Source of the DNA: Bifidobacterium sp.
GTDB taxonomy: Bacteria; Actinomycetota; Actinomycetes; Actinomycetales; Bifidobacteriaceae
Direction: 5' to 3'
NCBI GenBank assembly: GCA_022640915.1
Contig: JALCCT010000004.1
Span: 1-64,000, forward strand
Length of the DNA: 64,000 nt
Of the stretch, positions 36,198 to 44,344 are shown piece after piece (position 1 is the stretch's first letter; every line of letters begins with the position of its first letter). A program made the position numbers and the translations under genes. Under the pieces are notes generated by a model, which was not told where the DNA came from, ran no database searches, and saw only the letters and a program-made list of their open reading frames with translations.

Positions 36198-37097
36198 TCA
36201 GATGACGTGCGTCAAGCGATATTGCTCCACAACCTGGCTGATGCGCCCGGCCAAGTCCGAGCCGGGCTTAGGCATCAAGGCAGGGCGGCGTGCGGGTCCG
36301 ACATTGACGCCTGATTCGCTGACCGCAGCCTTCAAAGAGACAGGAACCGTGGCGGCATGCAGCACCTCGCGCAACGGCTGGATATTGTCCTGGCACTCTT
36401 GCGCCACAGCCATGTCACCAGCCTTAAACGCCTTGTAGAGCCGAACGAGATTCGCGGTCAGTAAATTGCCCGTGCCAGCGATCGCAGCGTCGCCGCCCAT
36501 TTCCAGGCTCTGCAGAATCCTGCCATCCGATCCCATAATCAACTCGAAATCGTCGTCAGCCCTGTTGTCGAGGTAGCCTTGGAAATTATCGAGTTTGCCC
36601 GAACTGTCTTTCAGACCAATGATATTGGGATGACGGGAGAGCACTGCGATCGACGCGGGATCGATATTGATTCCAGTCTTGCCAGGCATGTTGTACAGAA
36701 TGCACGGGATATCCACAGCGCTGGCGATAGCCTGATAGTGCCCGATCAGTTCATCTTGGCTGGGCGGCATGAAGGAGGGCGTAATCAGCGACAACGCATC
36801 CGGACGCAAGACAGCTATGCGCTGCGAAAAAGCAATCGTCCCACGAGTCGTCTCAAGGCCAGTACCCACTATGATCTTCGTGCGTTTATTTACATAGCCG
36901 ATCACGAACTTCGCAAACTCGAATTTCTCATCCTCGCTCATTGCATATGCTTCGCCATTGGTCCCGAGGATGAAAATCCCGGCAACATCCTGCTCAAGCA
37001 ACGTATCGAGCAGCTTCGCAGTGCGCGTGGTGCTGACCGACTCGTCATCTTCGAACGGAGTAACCATAGCGACGATGATTCCTGAAAACATTTTCAT
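36198..37097 (-). CDS. DHDPS/N-acetylneuraminate lyase-family aldolase
   Basis: A class I pyruvate aldolase or synthase with TIM-barrel fold, 299 residues. The Schiff-base Lys is Lys163 (NIIGLKDSSG), the catalytic Tyr is Tyr135 (CILYNMPGKTG) and the pyruvate-carboxylate loop is LGTNGEAYAMS (family GTTGE/GSTGE). The Arg of true DapA (YNVPSRTG) is missing, replaced by Lys, so lysine synthesis is unlikely. Family members cleave Neu5Ac, KDG, KDO or other 2-keto-3-deoxy acids to pyruvate and an aldehyde. The EIIC gene lies 52 bp upstream. Confidence 0.87.
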   Translation of the reverse strand: MKMFSGIIVAMVTPFEDDESVSTTRTAKLLDTLLEQDVAGIFILGTNGEAYAMSEDEKFEFAKFVIGYVNKRTKIIVGTGLETTRGTIAFSQRIAVLRPDALSLITPSFMPPSQDELIGHYQAIASAVDIPCILYNMPGKTGINIDPASIAVLSRHPNIIGLKDSSGKLDNFQGYLDNRADDDFELIMGSDGRILQSLEMGGDAAIAGTGNLLTANLVRLYKAFKAGDMAVAQECQDNIQPLREVLHAATVPVSLKAAVSESGVNVGPARRPALMPKPGSDLAGRISQVVEQYRLTHVI

Positions 37098-37149
37098 GTG
37101 AGACGATTCCCTTCCAATAGTATCTGTATGGGCAGCCCTAGCGAGGCCT

Positions 37150-38409
37150 TTACTTGAAGATGCTCAGAATGCCATTCAGCAGTGTTCCGACGACGTTGTA
37201 GTCGACGTTCGGGAACATCGCTGAAGTGATGCCGAGCTTGGCAAATGCCGGGTAGAGGATCACCGGGAGGAACGCAAGTAGTAGACCGACGACGAAAGAG
37301 CCTGCAACGGCGCCGCGCCATCCACCGGTCGAGTTGCCGAAGATCGCAGCCGTGCCGCCGGAGAAGAAGCAGATGTGGGCGGCGGGAATGATAATCATCG
37401 AGAAGTGGAACAGCGCCATGACGCCGACGGCGATCAATCCTGCGGCATACGAGCTCAGGAAGCCAACCAGAACGGCAGTGGGAGCGTAGGGGAAAACCGT
37501 AGGCACATCTAAGGCCGGTCGTGATCCTGGGATGAATTTCTCAGCAAAGGCATTGAACGCCGTTGTGATCTCGGCGAGGAACATACGCACGCCTGTCATC
37601 AGGATGGAGATGCCAGCGGTGCAGGTGAGCGCCTGCAGCAGCGGGAAGACAAGCCAATCGACGCTGCCGGAGATCTTGGTGACGTTCGCCCTGCCTGCCG
37701 CGATCGCGGCAACGTAGAAGAGGATCAGCATGACGAAGGCAAAGCCCATGAGATAATCTTTGAAGAACGAAAGGAACTTGGGGAATTTGATGGATTCCGT
37801 GGTTTCCTTCTCATGCTTCTTGAAAAGCTTGCCGATGAGGCCGGACAGCGCGTAGCCGAACATGTTGAAGTGGCCGATGGCCTGGAAGTCCCCGCCGGTG
37901 ATCCTGCGCATGAAGGGCTGGCACAGCTGGGGCAGAGCGGCCGAGCAGAAGCCCAGAATGATGCCGCCGACAGCGATGGTCCAGATGTTGTCGAACATGT
38001 GAGCCTTCATGACCAGCACGAGCACACAAGCGAAGTACAGGCTGTGGCCGCCGGTGAAGAACACGTTCTTGAAAGGCGTGATACGCGCGAATACAAGATT
38101 CATGATGAAGCCGATGATCAGCGTCATCGACACCGCGAAGCCGAATTTGCTCTGCGCCAAAGCCGTGGCGGCTTCAGGCGATGCAATGACACCATTGATA
38201 TGGAAGCCAGCTGTGAACAGCTGATTGAAGTTCTGCAGGGCTCCCACCATCGTACTGGCGCCCACACCGAAGATCAGGAAGCCTATCGCGGTTTTCGCTG
38301 TCCCCGAGAACACGGCCATCGCGTTTTTCTTCTGAGATATCAGCCCGACCAGCGATACCAACGCCAGCAGAATTGCAGGCGTGGAAAGCAAGCTCACTAT
38401 AAACGACAT
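37150..38409 (-). CDS. PTS EIIC, ascorbate (UlaA/SgaT) type
   Basis: The membrane channel subunit, 419 residues, about ten hydrophobic segments. The UlaA-like pattern is seen in NAMAVFSGTAKTAIGFLIFGVGAS near the N terminus and LLQALTCTAGISILMTGVRMFLAEI in the middle; conserved Gly/Pro in the re-entrant loops (PAAHICFFSGGTAAIFGN). EIIA and EIIB lie upstream in separate genes as in UlaABC. Substrate: a sugar acid or another acidic sugar is suggested by the family, but the downstream enzymes differ from the ula pathway. Confidence 0.9.
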   Translation of the reverse strand: MSFIVSLLSTPAILLALVSLVGLISQKKNAMAVFSGTAKTAIGFLIFGVGASTMVGALQNFNQLFTAGFHINGVIASPEAATALAQSKFGFAVSMTLIIGFIMNLVFARITPFKNVFFTGGHSLYFACVLVLVMKAHMFDNIWTIAVGGIILGFCSAALPQLCQPFMRRITGGDFQAIGHFNMFGYALSGLIGKLFKKHEKETTESIKFPKFLSFFKDYLMGFAFVMLILFYVAAIAAGRANVTKISGSVDWLVFPLLQALTCTAGISILMTGVRMFLAEITTAFNAFAEKFIPGSRPALDVPTVFPYAPTAVLVGFLSSYAAGLIAVGVMALFHFSMIIIPAAHICFFSGGTAAIFGNSTGGWRGAVAGSFVVGLLLAFLPVILYPAFAKLGITSAMFPNVDYNVVGTLLNGILSIFK

Positions 38410-38461
38410 TGTTTTCTCCTCAGCACTGAGTTAGATTACGTATGTATATACCCTATTGCAA

Positions 38462-38752
38462 CTATTGCTTGCTGACATTGTCCAATGCCTGCGAAACCTT
38501 GGTGTACAGTTCGTTCTTATCGAGAATATTCTTGATCCCGACTATCTCTTTCTTCACGCCCTCCTTCTTGAGATCGTCGGCCACATCGCTCAGTGTAATG
38601 ACGATAGGGCCATCGAAGCCTTCAAGCTCATCCAGCGAAGCGTGTTCAAGCTGAATGTCCATATTGTGTTGTTCAATCACTTCGCTCAACTTGATCTTGA
38701 GCATAAGACTGGATCCAACGCCTGCACGGCAGGCAACCAAAGCTTTCACCAT
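38462..38752 (-). CDS. PTS EIIB, lactose/ascorbate-type
   Basis: A 96-residue EIIB of the UlaB/SgaB class. The phosphocysteine is Cys8 in LVACRAGVGSSLML, the P-loop-like motif. The rest is a small alpha/beta domain. It passes phosphate from EIIA to the sugar bound in EIIC. Spacing to EIIA is 37 bp and to EIIC 52 bp, so co-translation in one transcript is likely. Confidence 0.9.
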   Translation of the reverse strand: MVKALVACRAGVGSSLMLKIKLSEVIEQHNMDIQLEHASLDELEGFDGPIVITLSDVADDLKKEGVKKEIVGIKNILDKNELYTKVSQALDNVSKQ

Positions 38753-38789
38753 GATAAATTCTCCTTTTCAGTATTTTTGGGGCAACACG

Positions 38790-39263
38790 CTATTGCTGCA
38801 GCGCATTCGCGTTCTTGATGTAATCAAGGATTTCGTGGGGATCTACAGCGCGATCCATGACTTCGTAGAAGTGGTCATCGGAGAGAAAACCGACCAACTC
38901 TTTCATCGCATCGAGATGCGAATTCGGATCCGTCGTGCTCAGTGTGAATACATATTTCACCGGGTCGTTGCCCTCGTTATGAAAATCGACCGGCGTGCCC
39001 AGAGTCGTAAGCCCCAAGGCCATGCGTTCCGCGCCTGCTTTGCTTGGTGCATGAGCGAGAGCTACATGCGGGGCTATGACGAAGTACGGGCCATATTTTT
39101 CGACTGATGCGATGATTTGATCAACGTAGTTCTTAGTGATATCGCCCTCAACGAGTAACGGATTCGCCGATTTTCTGATCGCATCGCGCCAGTCTGAGGC
39201 TTGGACATTGAGCTGTATCAGATCGCGGACCATCATCTTCTCAATCACTTGCTGTTCCTCCAT
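38790..39263 (-). CDS. PTS EIIA, mannitol/fructose-type fold (UlaC-like)
   Basis: First gene of the seven-gene operon, 157 residues. The phosphohistidine is His71 in APHVALAHAPS within the typical YGPYFVIAPHVALAHA block. The N terminus is uncertain: an ATG 12 bp upstream and MMVRDL further in are alternatives. Upstream lies a 297-bp region shared with ptsH, which should carry both promoters. No regulator gene is encoded in the operon. Confidence 0.87.
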   Translation of the reverse strand: MEEQQVIEKMMVRDLIQLNVQASDWRDAIRKSANPLLVEGDITKNYVDQIIASVEKYGPYFVIAPHVALAHAPSKAGAERMALGLTTLGTPVDFHNEGNDPVKYVFTLSTTDPNSHLDAMKELVGFLSDDHFYEVMDRAVDPHEILDYIKNANALQQ

Positions 39264-39560
39264 TGCATGCCGCATGTTTGCGCTATCGAACCATGGGCAT
39301 CATAGACCACACCGAATACCGCCGTGATAACTATAAGCGTGTAGTGCGAAAATCGCAACTTCCGCCGGGCCGCCGATCGCACTGCACTACGCATTGCGTT
39401 TGCAAAAATGCAGAGCATAAGGGCGATGCATCAGCTGCATATGCCGATGCCTCCCATCGCTAACTCCATACGTGCAGCATCTTGTGTAGCCATGCTACAC
39501 TGATTGACGACGAAATCCTGTGCTTGTTATGCATAGCCCATCAATCAGAAGGAGCGTCGC

Positions 39561-39830
39561 ATGTCGACTGCAACCCGCACCATCACCATTACCGACCCCG
39601 TAGGAATCCATGCCCGCCCGGCTTCCCAGTTCGCCCAGGCAGCATCCGCCAGCGGCTGCACAGTAACCCTATCCAAGGATCCGAGCACCGCAGGCGTCAA
39701 TGCCAGCAGCATCCTCTCGATTATGGGCTTGGGCATCAAGCAGGGCGACGAAGTGACTATCACCGTCAACGGCGATGATGCCGAAAAGGTTGCCGACAGC
39801 CTCGCCGAGACAATCAGCAAGGCCGAGTAG
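39561..39830 (+). CDS. ptsH: HPr phosphocarrier protein
   Basis: The 89-residue general PTS phosphocarrier. The active His is His17 (PVGIHARPAS). The position equal to regulatory Ser46 of Firmicutes is Ser50, in NASSILSIMGLGI; Actinobacteria usually lack the HPr kinase that uses it. The start has an AGAAGGAG site. It reads away from the PTS operon, and ptsI stands at the other end of that operon. Confidence 0.96.
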   Translation: MSTATRTITITDPVGIHARPASQFAQAASASGCTVTLSKDPSTAGVNASSILSIMGLGIKQGDEVTITVNGDDAEKVADSLAETISKAE

Positions 39831-39856
39831 TCGGCTTCTTCTTCATTTTCTATATT

Positions 39857-39909
39857 CTGCCTGCTTGGGTTTTCGGCGTTGTGCTAACGCTGAGTCGCCC
39901 GGCAGGCAG
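39857..39909 (+). terminator. Hairpin after ptsH
   Basis: Arms 39857-39864 and 39902-39909 pair perfectly, and an inner stem (39874-39880 with 39886-39892) lies between them; the downstream sequence is TATTGTTTG. Likely end of ptsH mRNA. Confidence 0.6.
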
Positions 39910-40416
39910 TATTGTTTGTGCTGGAGCAATGCTATGTATATCGCGATAGCACACTGGCGAAAACCCACACCAAACACCTTCGATCCTTTCTATGAACGGA
40001 CCATCAAGCGTTGCATTACTGCCGATCTGAGCCGTTCGTACGGATGTGCAGCCAACTCCAGCTCTCCATCTAGCCTGGCAACGGCGTGGACGCTGAAACT
40101 AGGGTGATTCGCTGGCCGATTAGGCTGGCGAATACTTACGCGCCGCCTTACGGCCTCTCCATTATCACTGGTCCGGCTGGGACACCAACCCCTAGGCGCA
40201 CAATAGCTATTGTCAAGCACTCGTATTACCACGAGTACGGTTCGTCGTCGACCCCGGGGCTGCATGCAATCGCTTCCGCATCACAAGGTGGCGGAACCAT
40301 GAGAGTAGATTAAGGTATTTTGGCTATCTCGCCTGTGTGATGCCTATCGGAGTCTTGCACAGATCTATCTACGGTATATGAGGCGTTTACAACGAGCGGC
40401 GCACCCATATACAGAA

Positions 40417-40460
40417 CGAGAGACCAGCTGAGGCATAATAACCTGCAGCAGGTCTCTCGT
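40417..40460 (-). terminator. Terminator of pnp
   Basis: Perfect 10-bp arms (40417-40426 and 40451-40460) with further pairing inside lie 55 bp after the pnp stop. A short T-containing stretch follows on the minus strand. Confidence 0.7.
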
Positions 40461-40514
40461 GTATTGTGTCTGCGCCTATCGGGTTACTTCAAACCAGATC
40501 TGCGCCTCGGACAA

Positions 40515-43157
40515 TCAGTCCTCGAAAGGATCAAAATCGGTACGCACCCGGCGACGCGGACGCTCGGAGCGCTCTGCGCGATCGGCGCTGTACTCGTCGT
40601 AATGATCATCGGCGGCATATCGAGGATTCCGGTCGTCGCGGCGACCTCCACGGTAGCCTCCACGACGATCGTCATGCTCAGAACGATCCGAGCGATCGTC
40701 GCGTGAACGGCGCGGACGGTCGCCATAGCTGCGGTCATCACGGCTGTCACGCTCATCACGATTGTCGTCGCGGCGCTCGTAACGGCCGCCACGATCCGAG
40801 CGATCGCCACGATCTTCACGGTCGTCATGCGAACGGCGCGGACGGTCATCATAATCACGATCGTCACGACGCCCACGATAGCCGCCGCGATCCTCACGCC
40901 CACGGCCGCCACGACGGTCATCGCGATCCTCATGCCCACGGCGCGAAGATTCCTGGTTCTCGAACCCAGGGATGGCCAGCGAGATCTTGCCACGATCGTC
41001 GACACTCTGCACGATCACCTCGACGGTGTCGCCTTCCTTGAGCACGTCTTCAACCGCCTCGACGCGCTCGCCGTCAGTCAGATTGCGTATCTGCGAGATA
41101 TGCAGCAAGCCGTCGGTGCCGGGAGTCAGGTTTACAAATGCGCCGAAGCTCGTCGTCTTAACGACTTTGCCGTTGAAGGTCTCACCGGCCTGAGGCACAT
41201 GCGGATTGGCGATGGAATCAATGATCCCCTTCGCCTTTTCGGCAGCTTCTCCGCCTTCCGATGATATGAAAACAGTGCCGTCGTCCTCGATGGCGATGTC
41301 AGCGCCAGTTTCCTCTTGGATCTGGTTGATCATCTTGCCCTTGGGCCCAATGATCTCACCGATCTTCTCGACTGGAACGGTGGTGGTGATGATGCGCGGA
41401 GCGTATGGGCTCATCTCAGCCGGGCAATCGATGCACTCGTTGATGACCTCGAGGATCGTCGTGCGCGCCTCTTTGGCCTGATTCAGCGCCGACGCCAACA
41501 CGTCGGCGGGAATGCCGTCGAGCTTGGTGTCAAGCTGCAAAGCAGTGATGAACTCAGAGGTTCCAGCGACTTTGAAGTCCATGTCACCGAAGGCATCTTC
41601 CGCACCCAGAATGTCAGTCAGCGTCTTGTAGATGTGCTGCCCATCAACGTCACCGGATACCAGGCCCATCGCAATACCCGCGACCGGAGCCTTGAGCGGC
41701 ACGCCGGCAGCAAGCAGTGACATGGTGGAAGCGCATACGGAACCCATCGAAGTGGAGCCGTTGGAGCCAATAGCCTCAGAGACCTGGCGGATGGCGTAGG
41801 GGAACTCCTCGCGATCGGGGAGCACCGGCACCAGTGCCTTTTCGGCGAGTGCGCCGTGACCGACTTCGCGACGCTTGGGAGAGCCGACACGGCCGGTCTC
41901 GCCCGTCGAATATGGCGGCATTTCATAATTGTGCATGTAGCGCTTGGTCTGCGGACCAGAGATGGCGTCGATCTGCTGCTCCATCTTAAGCATGTTGAGC
42001 GTCGTGATGCCAAGAATCTGGGTCTCGCCGCGCTGGAAGAGCGCCGAACCATGAACGCGCGGCACGATGTCGACCTCAGCGGACAAGGTGCGGATGTCGC
42101 GCAGGCCGCGGCCGTCGATGCGGTAGTCCTCGGTCAGGATACGACGGCGGACGATCTGGCGCTGCAGCTCCTTGAAGGCGTTGCCAAGCTCCTTGTCCTT
42201 CTCGGCTGCATCCATGTCATTGAACTCATCGGTGAGCGCCTCACGCACAGCGTTCTTGATCTCGTGCAGACGCTCCTGGCGCGGCAGCTTTTCGGCAATG
42301 GAAAGCGCCTCGTTGAGCCGGTCGTGCGCAATCTCGTCGATGCGCGCATACAACGCGTCGGTGTATTCCGGGAAGAGCGGAAACTCCTTGGTTTCCTTGG
42401 CAGCCAAGGACTTGAGCTCATTCTGCGCAGCACAGATCGCCTTAATGAAAGGTTTCGCCGCCTCAAGACCTCCGGCAACAACCTCTTCGTCAGGCTTGGT
42501 CTGACCCTCGTCGTAAATGAGCTTCCAAGCGTTCTTGCCGGCGCCGGCCTCGATCATGGCGATAGCGACATCGCCATTCTCAATAACGCGGCCCGCTACC
42601 ACGATTTCGAAGACCGCGCGCTCGCGTTCACTCCAGCGCGGGAAAGCGACCCACTGACCGTCGACGAGCGCCAAGCGCACGCCGGAAACCGGACCCTCGA
42701 AGGGCAAGCCGGAGATCATCGTGGACGCTGAAGCGGCGTTCAGCGCGATCATGTCATATGCATCGTCAGGATTAACGGCGAGCACGGTCTCGACGACCTG
42801 TACCTCGTTGCGTAGCGTATGCGGGAACAACGGGCGCAGCGGGCGATCAATAATGCGGCAGGCCAGAATGGCGTCGTTTGAAGGGCGTCCTTCACGACGG
42901 AAGAACGAACCGGGGATCTTGCCCGCGGCGTACATTTTCTCTTCGACGTCGACGGTCAGCGGGAAGAAGTCATAATTCTCTTTGGGGCTCGATCCGGCGG
43001 TCGTGGTCGAAAGCACCATCGAATCGTCATCGAGGTAGGCAGCTACTGCGCCGTCTGCCTGCTGAGCCAAGCGGCCCGTCTCAAAGCGCAATGTGCGCTT
43101 GCCGAACGAACCATTGTCAATAACGGCCTCAACGGCCTTGATTTCGGGACCCTCCAC
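40515..43157 (-). CDS. pnp: Polyribonucleotide nucleotidyltransferase
   Basis: A phosphorolytic 3'-5' exoribonuclease of RNA turnover. 880 residues: two RNase PH-like domains (about 10-250 and 345-590) joined by a helical domain, then KH ([31 protein letters not shown], about 620-680) and S1 ([31 protein letters not shown], about 690-760). The last 115 residues are a low-complexity Arg/Asp/Gly tail of RGG-like and RDD-like repeats, usual in actinobacterial PNPase and RNase E partners. The rpsO gene lies upstream on the same strand, the classic rpsO-pnp order. Confidence 0.97.
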   Translation of the reverse strand: MEGPEIKAVEAVIDNGSFGKRTLRFETGRLAQQADGAVAAYLDDDSMVLSTTTAGSSPKENYDFFPLTVDVEEKMYAAGKIPGSFFRREGRPSNDAILACRIIDRPLRPLFPHTLRNEVQVVETVLAVNPDDAYDMIALNAASASTMISGLPFEGPVSGVRLALVDGQWVAFPRWSERERAVFEIVVAGRVIENGDVAIAMIEAGAGKNAWKLIYDEGQTKPDEEVVAGGLEAAKPFIKAICAAQNELKSLAAKETKEFPLFPEYTDALYARIDEIAHDRLNEALSIAEKLPRQERLHEIKNAVREALTDEFNDMDAAEKDKELGNAFKELQRQIVRRRILTEDYRIDGRGLRDIRTLSAEVDIVPRVHGSALFQRGETQILGITTLNMLKMEQQIDAISGPQTKRYMHNYEMPPYSTGETGRVGSPKRREVGHGALAEKALVPVLPDREEFPYAIRQVSEAIGSNGSTSMGSVCASTMSLLAAGVPLKAPVAGIAMGLVSGDVDGQHIYKTLTDILGAEDAFGDMDFKVAGTSEFITALQLDTKLDGIPADVLASALNQAKEARTTILEVINECIDCPAEMSPYAPRIITTTVPVEKIGEIIGPKGKMINQIQEETGADIAIEDDGTVFISSEGGEAAEKAKGIIDSIANPHVPQAGETFNGKVVKTTSFGAFVNLTPGTDGLLHISQIRNLTDGERVEAVEDVLKEGDTVEVIVQSVDDRGKISLAIPGFENQESSRRGHEDRDDRRGGRGREDRGGYRGRRDDRDYDDRPRRSHDDREDRGDRSDRGGRYERRDDNRDERDSRDDRSYGDRPRRSRDDRSDRSEHDDRRGGYRGGRRDDRNPRYAADDHYDEYSADRAERSERPRRRVRTDFDPFED

Positions 43158-43540
43158 GGGTTCCTCCTTCTATTTTTGTTTCTATTTCCTACGCAACATA
43201 ACCAAATAAGCTAATCCGTTTGCCCGGCGCCCATGCGCCCAATCCGACGCGGCATACCTGGCCGCGCATCCTCATTCGGATTCCATTGTTCACTTATGTC
43301 TTGAATCTCGTTGTTTTCTGTTCTGTTATTCTCGTCGACCGTCGCTCACGTCCATATACAGCCGCAAGCCCCAGCCGAAAATCCTGCGCATTGTGTCACG
43401 CGCGCATGTCTGCCTTTCGCAGCTCCCCCACGAGTGCTTTCACGTTCCACCCGCTGCACACGTCGCATGCATTTACCGCTATCTTGAGTTATTCATTTGC
43501 CGCACGATCCTGCGGCCCCTCGGTGCAAGTCCGTGATGAA
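43158..43540. other. Gene-free region between pnp and rpsO
   Basis: 383 bp upstream of pnp that follow the rpsO terminator. It should hold the pnp promoter and leader. No gene or clear regulatory hairpin was recognised; a short GC-poor stretch at about 43260-43340 is the likeliest promoter area. Confidence 0.5.
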
Positions 43541-43543
43541 AAA

Positions 43544-43569
43544 TGCCCGGACGATGAGTCGCCCGGGCA
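43544..43569 (-). terminator. Terminator of rpsO
   Basis: A GC-rich stem (43544-43550 with 43563-43569) followed by TTTTT on the minus strand, eight bases after the rpsO stop. It separates rpsO from pnp at least in part. Confidence 0.85.
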
Positions 43570-43577
43570 ACGGTTAG

Positions 43578-43847
43578 TTATCGGCGCAAGCCAAGGCGCT
43601 CGATCAGGGAACGGTAACGTTCGATGTCGACACGCTTAAGATAGTCAAGCAGACGACGGCGATCTCCAACCATCAGCAGCAGACCACGACGCGAGTGGTG
43701 ATCGTGCTTATGCTCCTTGAGATGCCCAGTCAAATCGTTGATGCGCCTAGTCAGCAGCGCTACCTGAACTTCCGGGGAACCCGTGTCGCCTTCGTGCGTC
43801 GCGTACTGCGAAATAATGCCTTGCTTGTCTTCAACCGTAAGTGCCAC
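43578..43847 (-). CDS. rpsO: 30S ribosomal protein S15
   Basis: An 89-residue S15, which binds the 16S rRNA central domain. All of the usual sequence is visible: the helical start [19 protein letters not shown], then [35 protein letters not shown] and the end LIERLGLRR. The start is GTG at 43847 with a GGAGGAT site upstream. The longer open frame from 43922 is not S15. Confidence 0.97.
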   Translation of the reverse strand: MALTVEDKQGIISQYATHEGDTGSPEVQVALLTRRINDLTGHLKEHKHDHHSRRGLLLMVGDRRRLLDYLKRVDIERYRSLIERLGLRR

Positions 43848-44344
43848 GGTATCCTCCTTGTAATCACTGCGCGGTGCCAACAGCCCAATGCTGCAAGCGC
43901 TCTGTATCCGCGGGCGAAACACGCCAAGAGATCATTGTACAAATAACCGGCGACTGGAAGCGGCTCAAGCGCAAGCGACGGGAAAGCTATGGAAGGCGAG
44001 AGTCCGTAAATTGTGCACTGCGATATACCCGCTGGCCAGCCCCAACTGACATATTCAATCGCACAATTATCAATGCCATAACGCTGCGAATATATATTGT
44101 ATCAATCCTGCTGAATCGGTTAATTCATATATATCGACGTGTCGTCTGTAAAATCTATCTTGAAACATACAGATTTCCTTTATTTGCAATAGTTTTGAGC
44201 TATTTAGACAATTTGTACCCCCGATGCAACACAGATAATAGTGCTATCATTTTGCCTAATCGCTTAAGCTCCTTGTTGCAGCAGTGGTGGTACAGCATGG
44301 TTCGATGCCGAACCAGGAGCGGCGAGAATCGGAAAGGAATATAT
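43848..44344. other. AT-rich gene-free region upstream of the mannanase
   Basis: 497 bp holding the divergent promoters of rpsO and the mannanase. It is much richer in A and T than the neighbours (44090-44260). A weak candidate promoter is TTGTAC (44213-44218) with GATAAT (44234-44239), 15 bp apart. No LacI-type palindrome was recognised. Confidence 0.5.

Larger units (their letters stand above)
39831..40514. other. 684-bp gene-free region between ptsH and pnp
   Basis: Convergent-gene interval holding two terminators. The 460 bp between them (39910-40416) show only short frames of poor codon use and a few small inverted repeats, for example around 40106-40132. No tRNA, SRP RNA or tmRNA features were recognised. 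Confidence 0.5.

Noticed and set aside
36198..37097. DapA for lysine synthesis
   Set aside because: The carboxylate-binding Arg of the YNVPSRTG block is replaced and the gene is inside a PTS operon.
41856..42731. Open frame of 291 codons on the plus strand, opposite pnp
   Set aside because: It is a shadow of the pnp reading frame with no recognisable domain and no ribosome binding site.
43841..44344. 168-codon N-terminal extension of the mannanase
   Set aside because: It would run over the rpsO promoter, shows no domain, and the true start has both a signal peptide and a good binding site.
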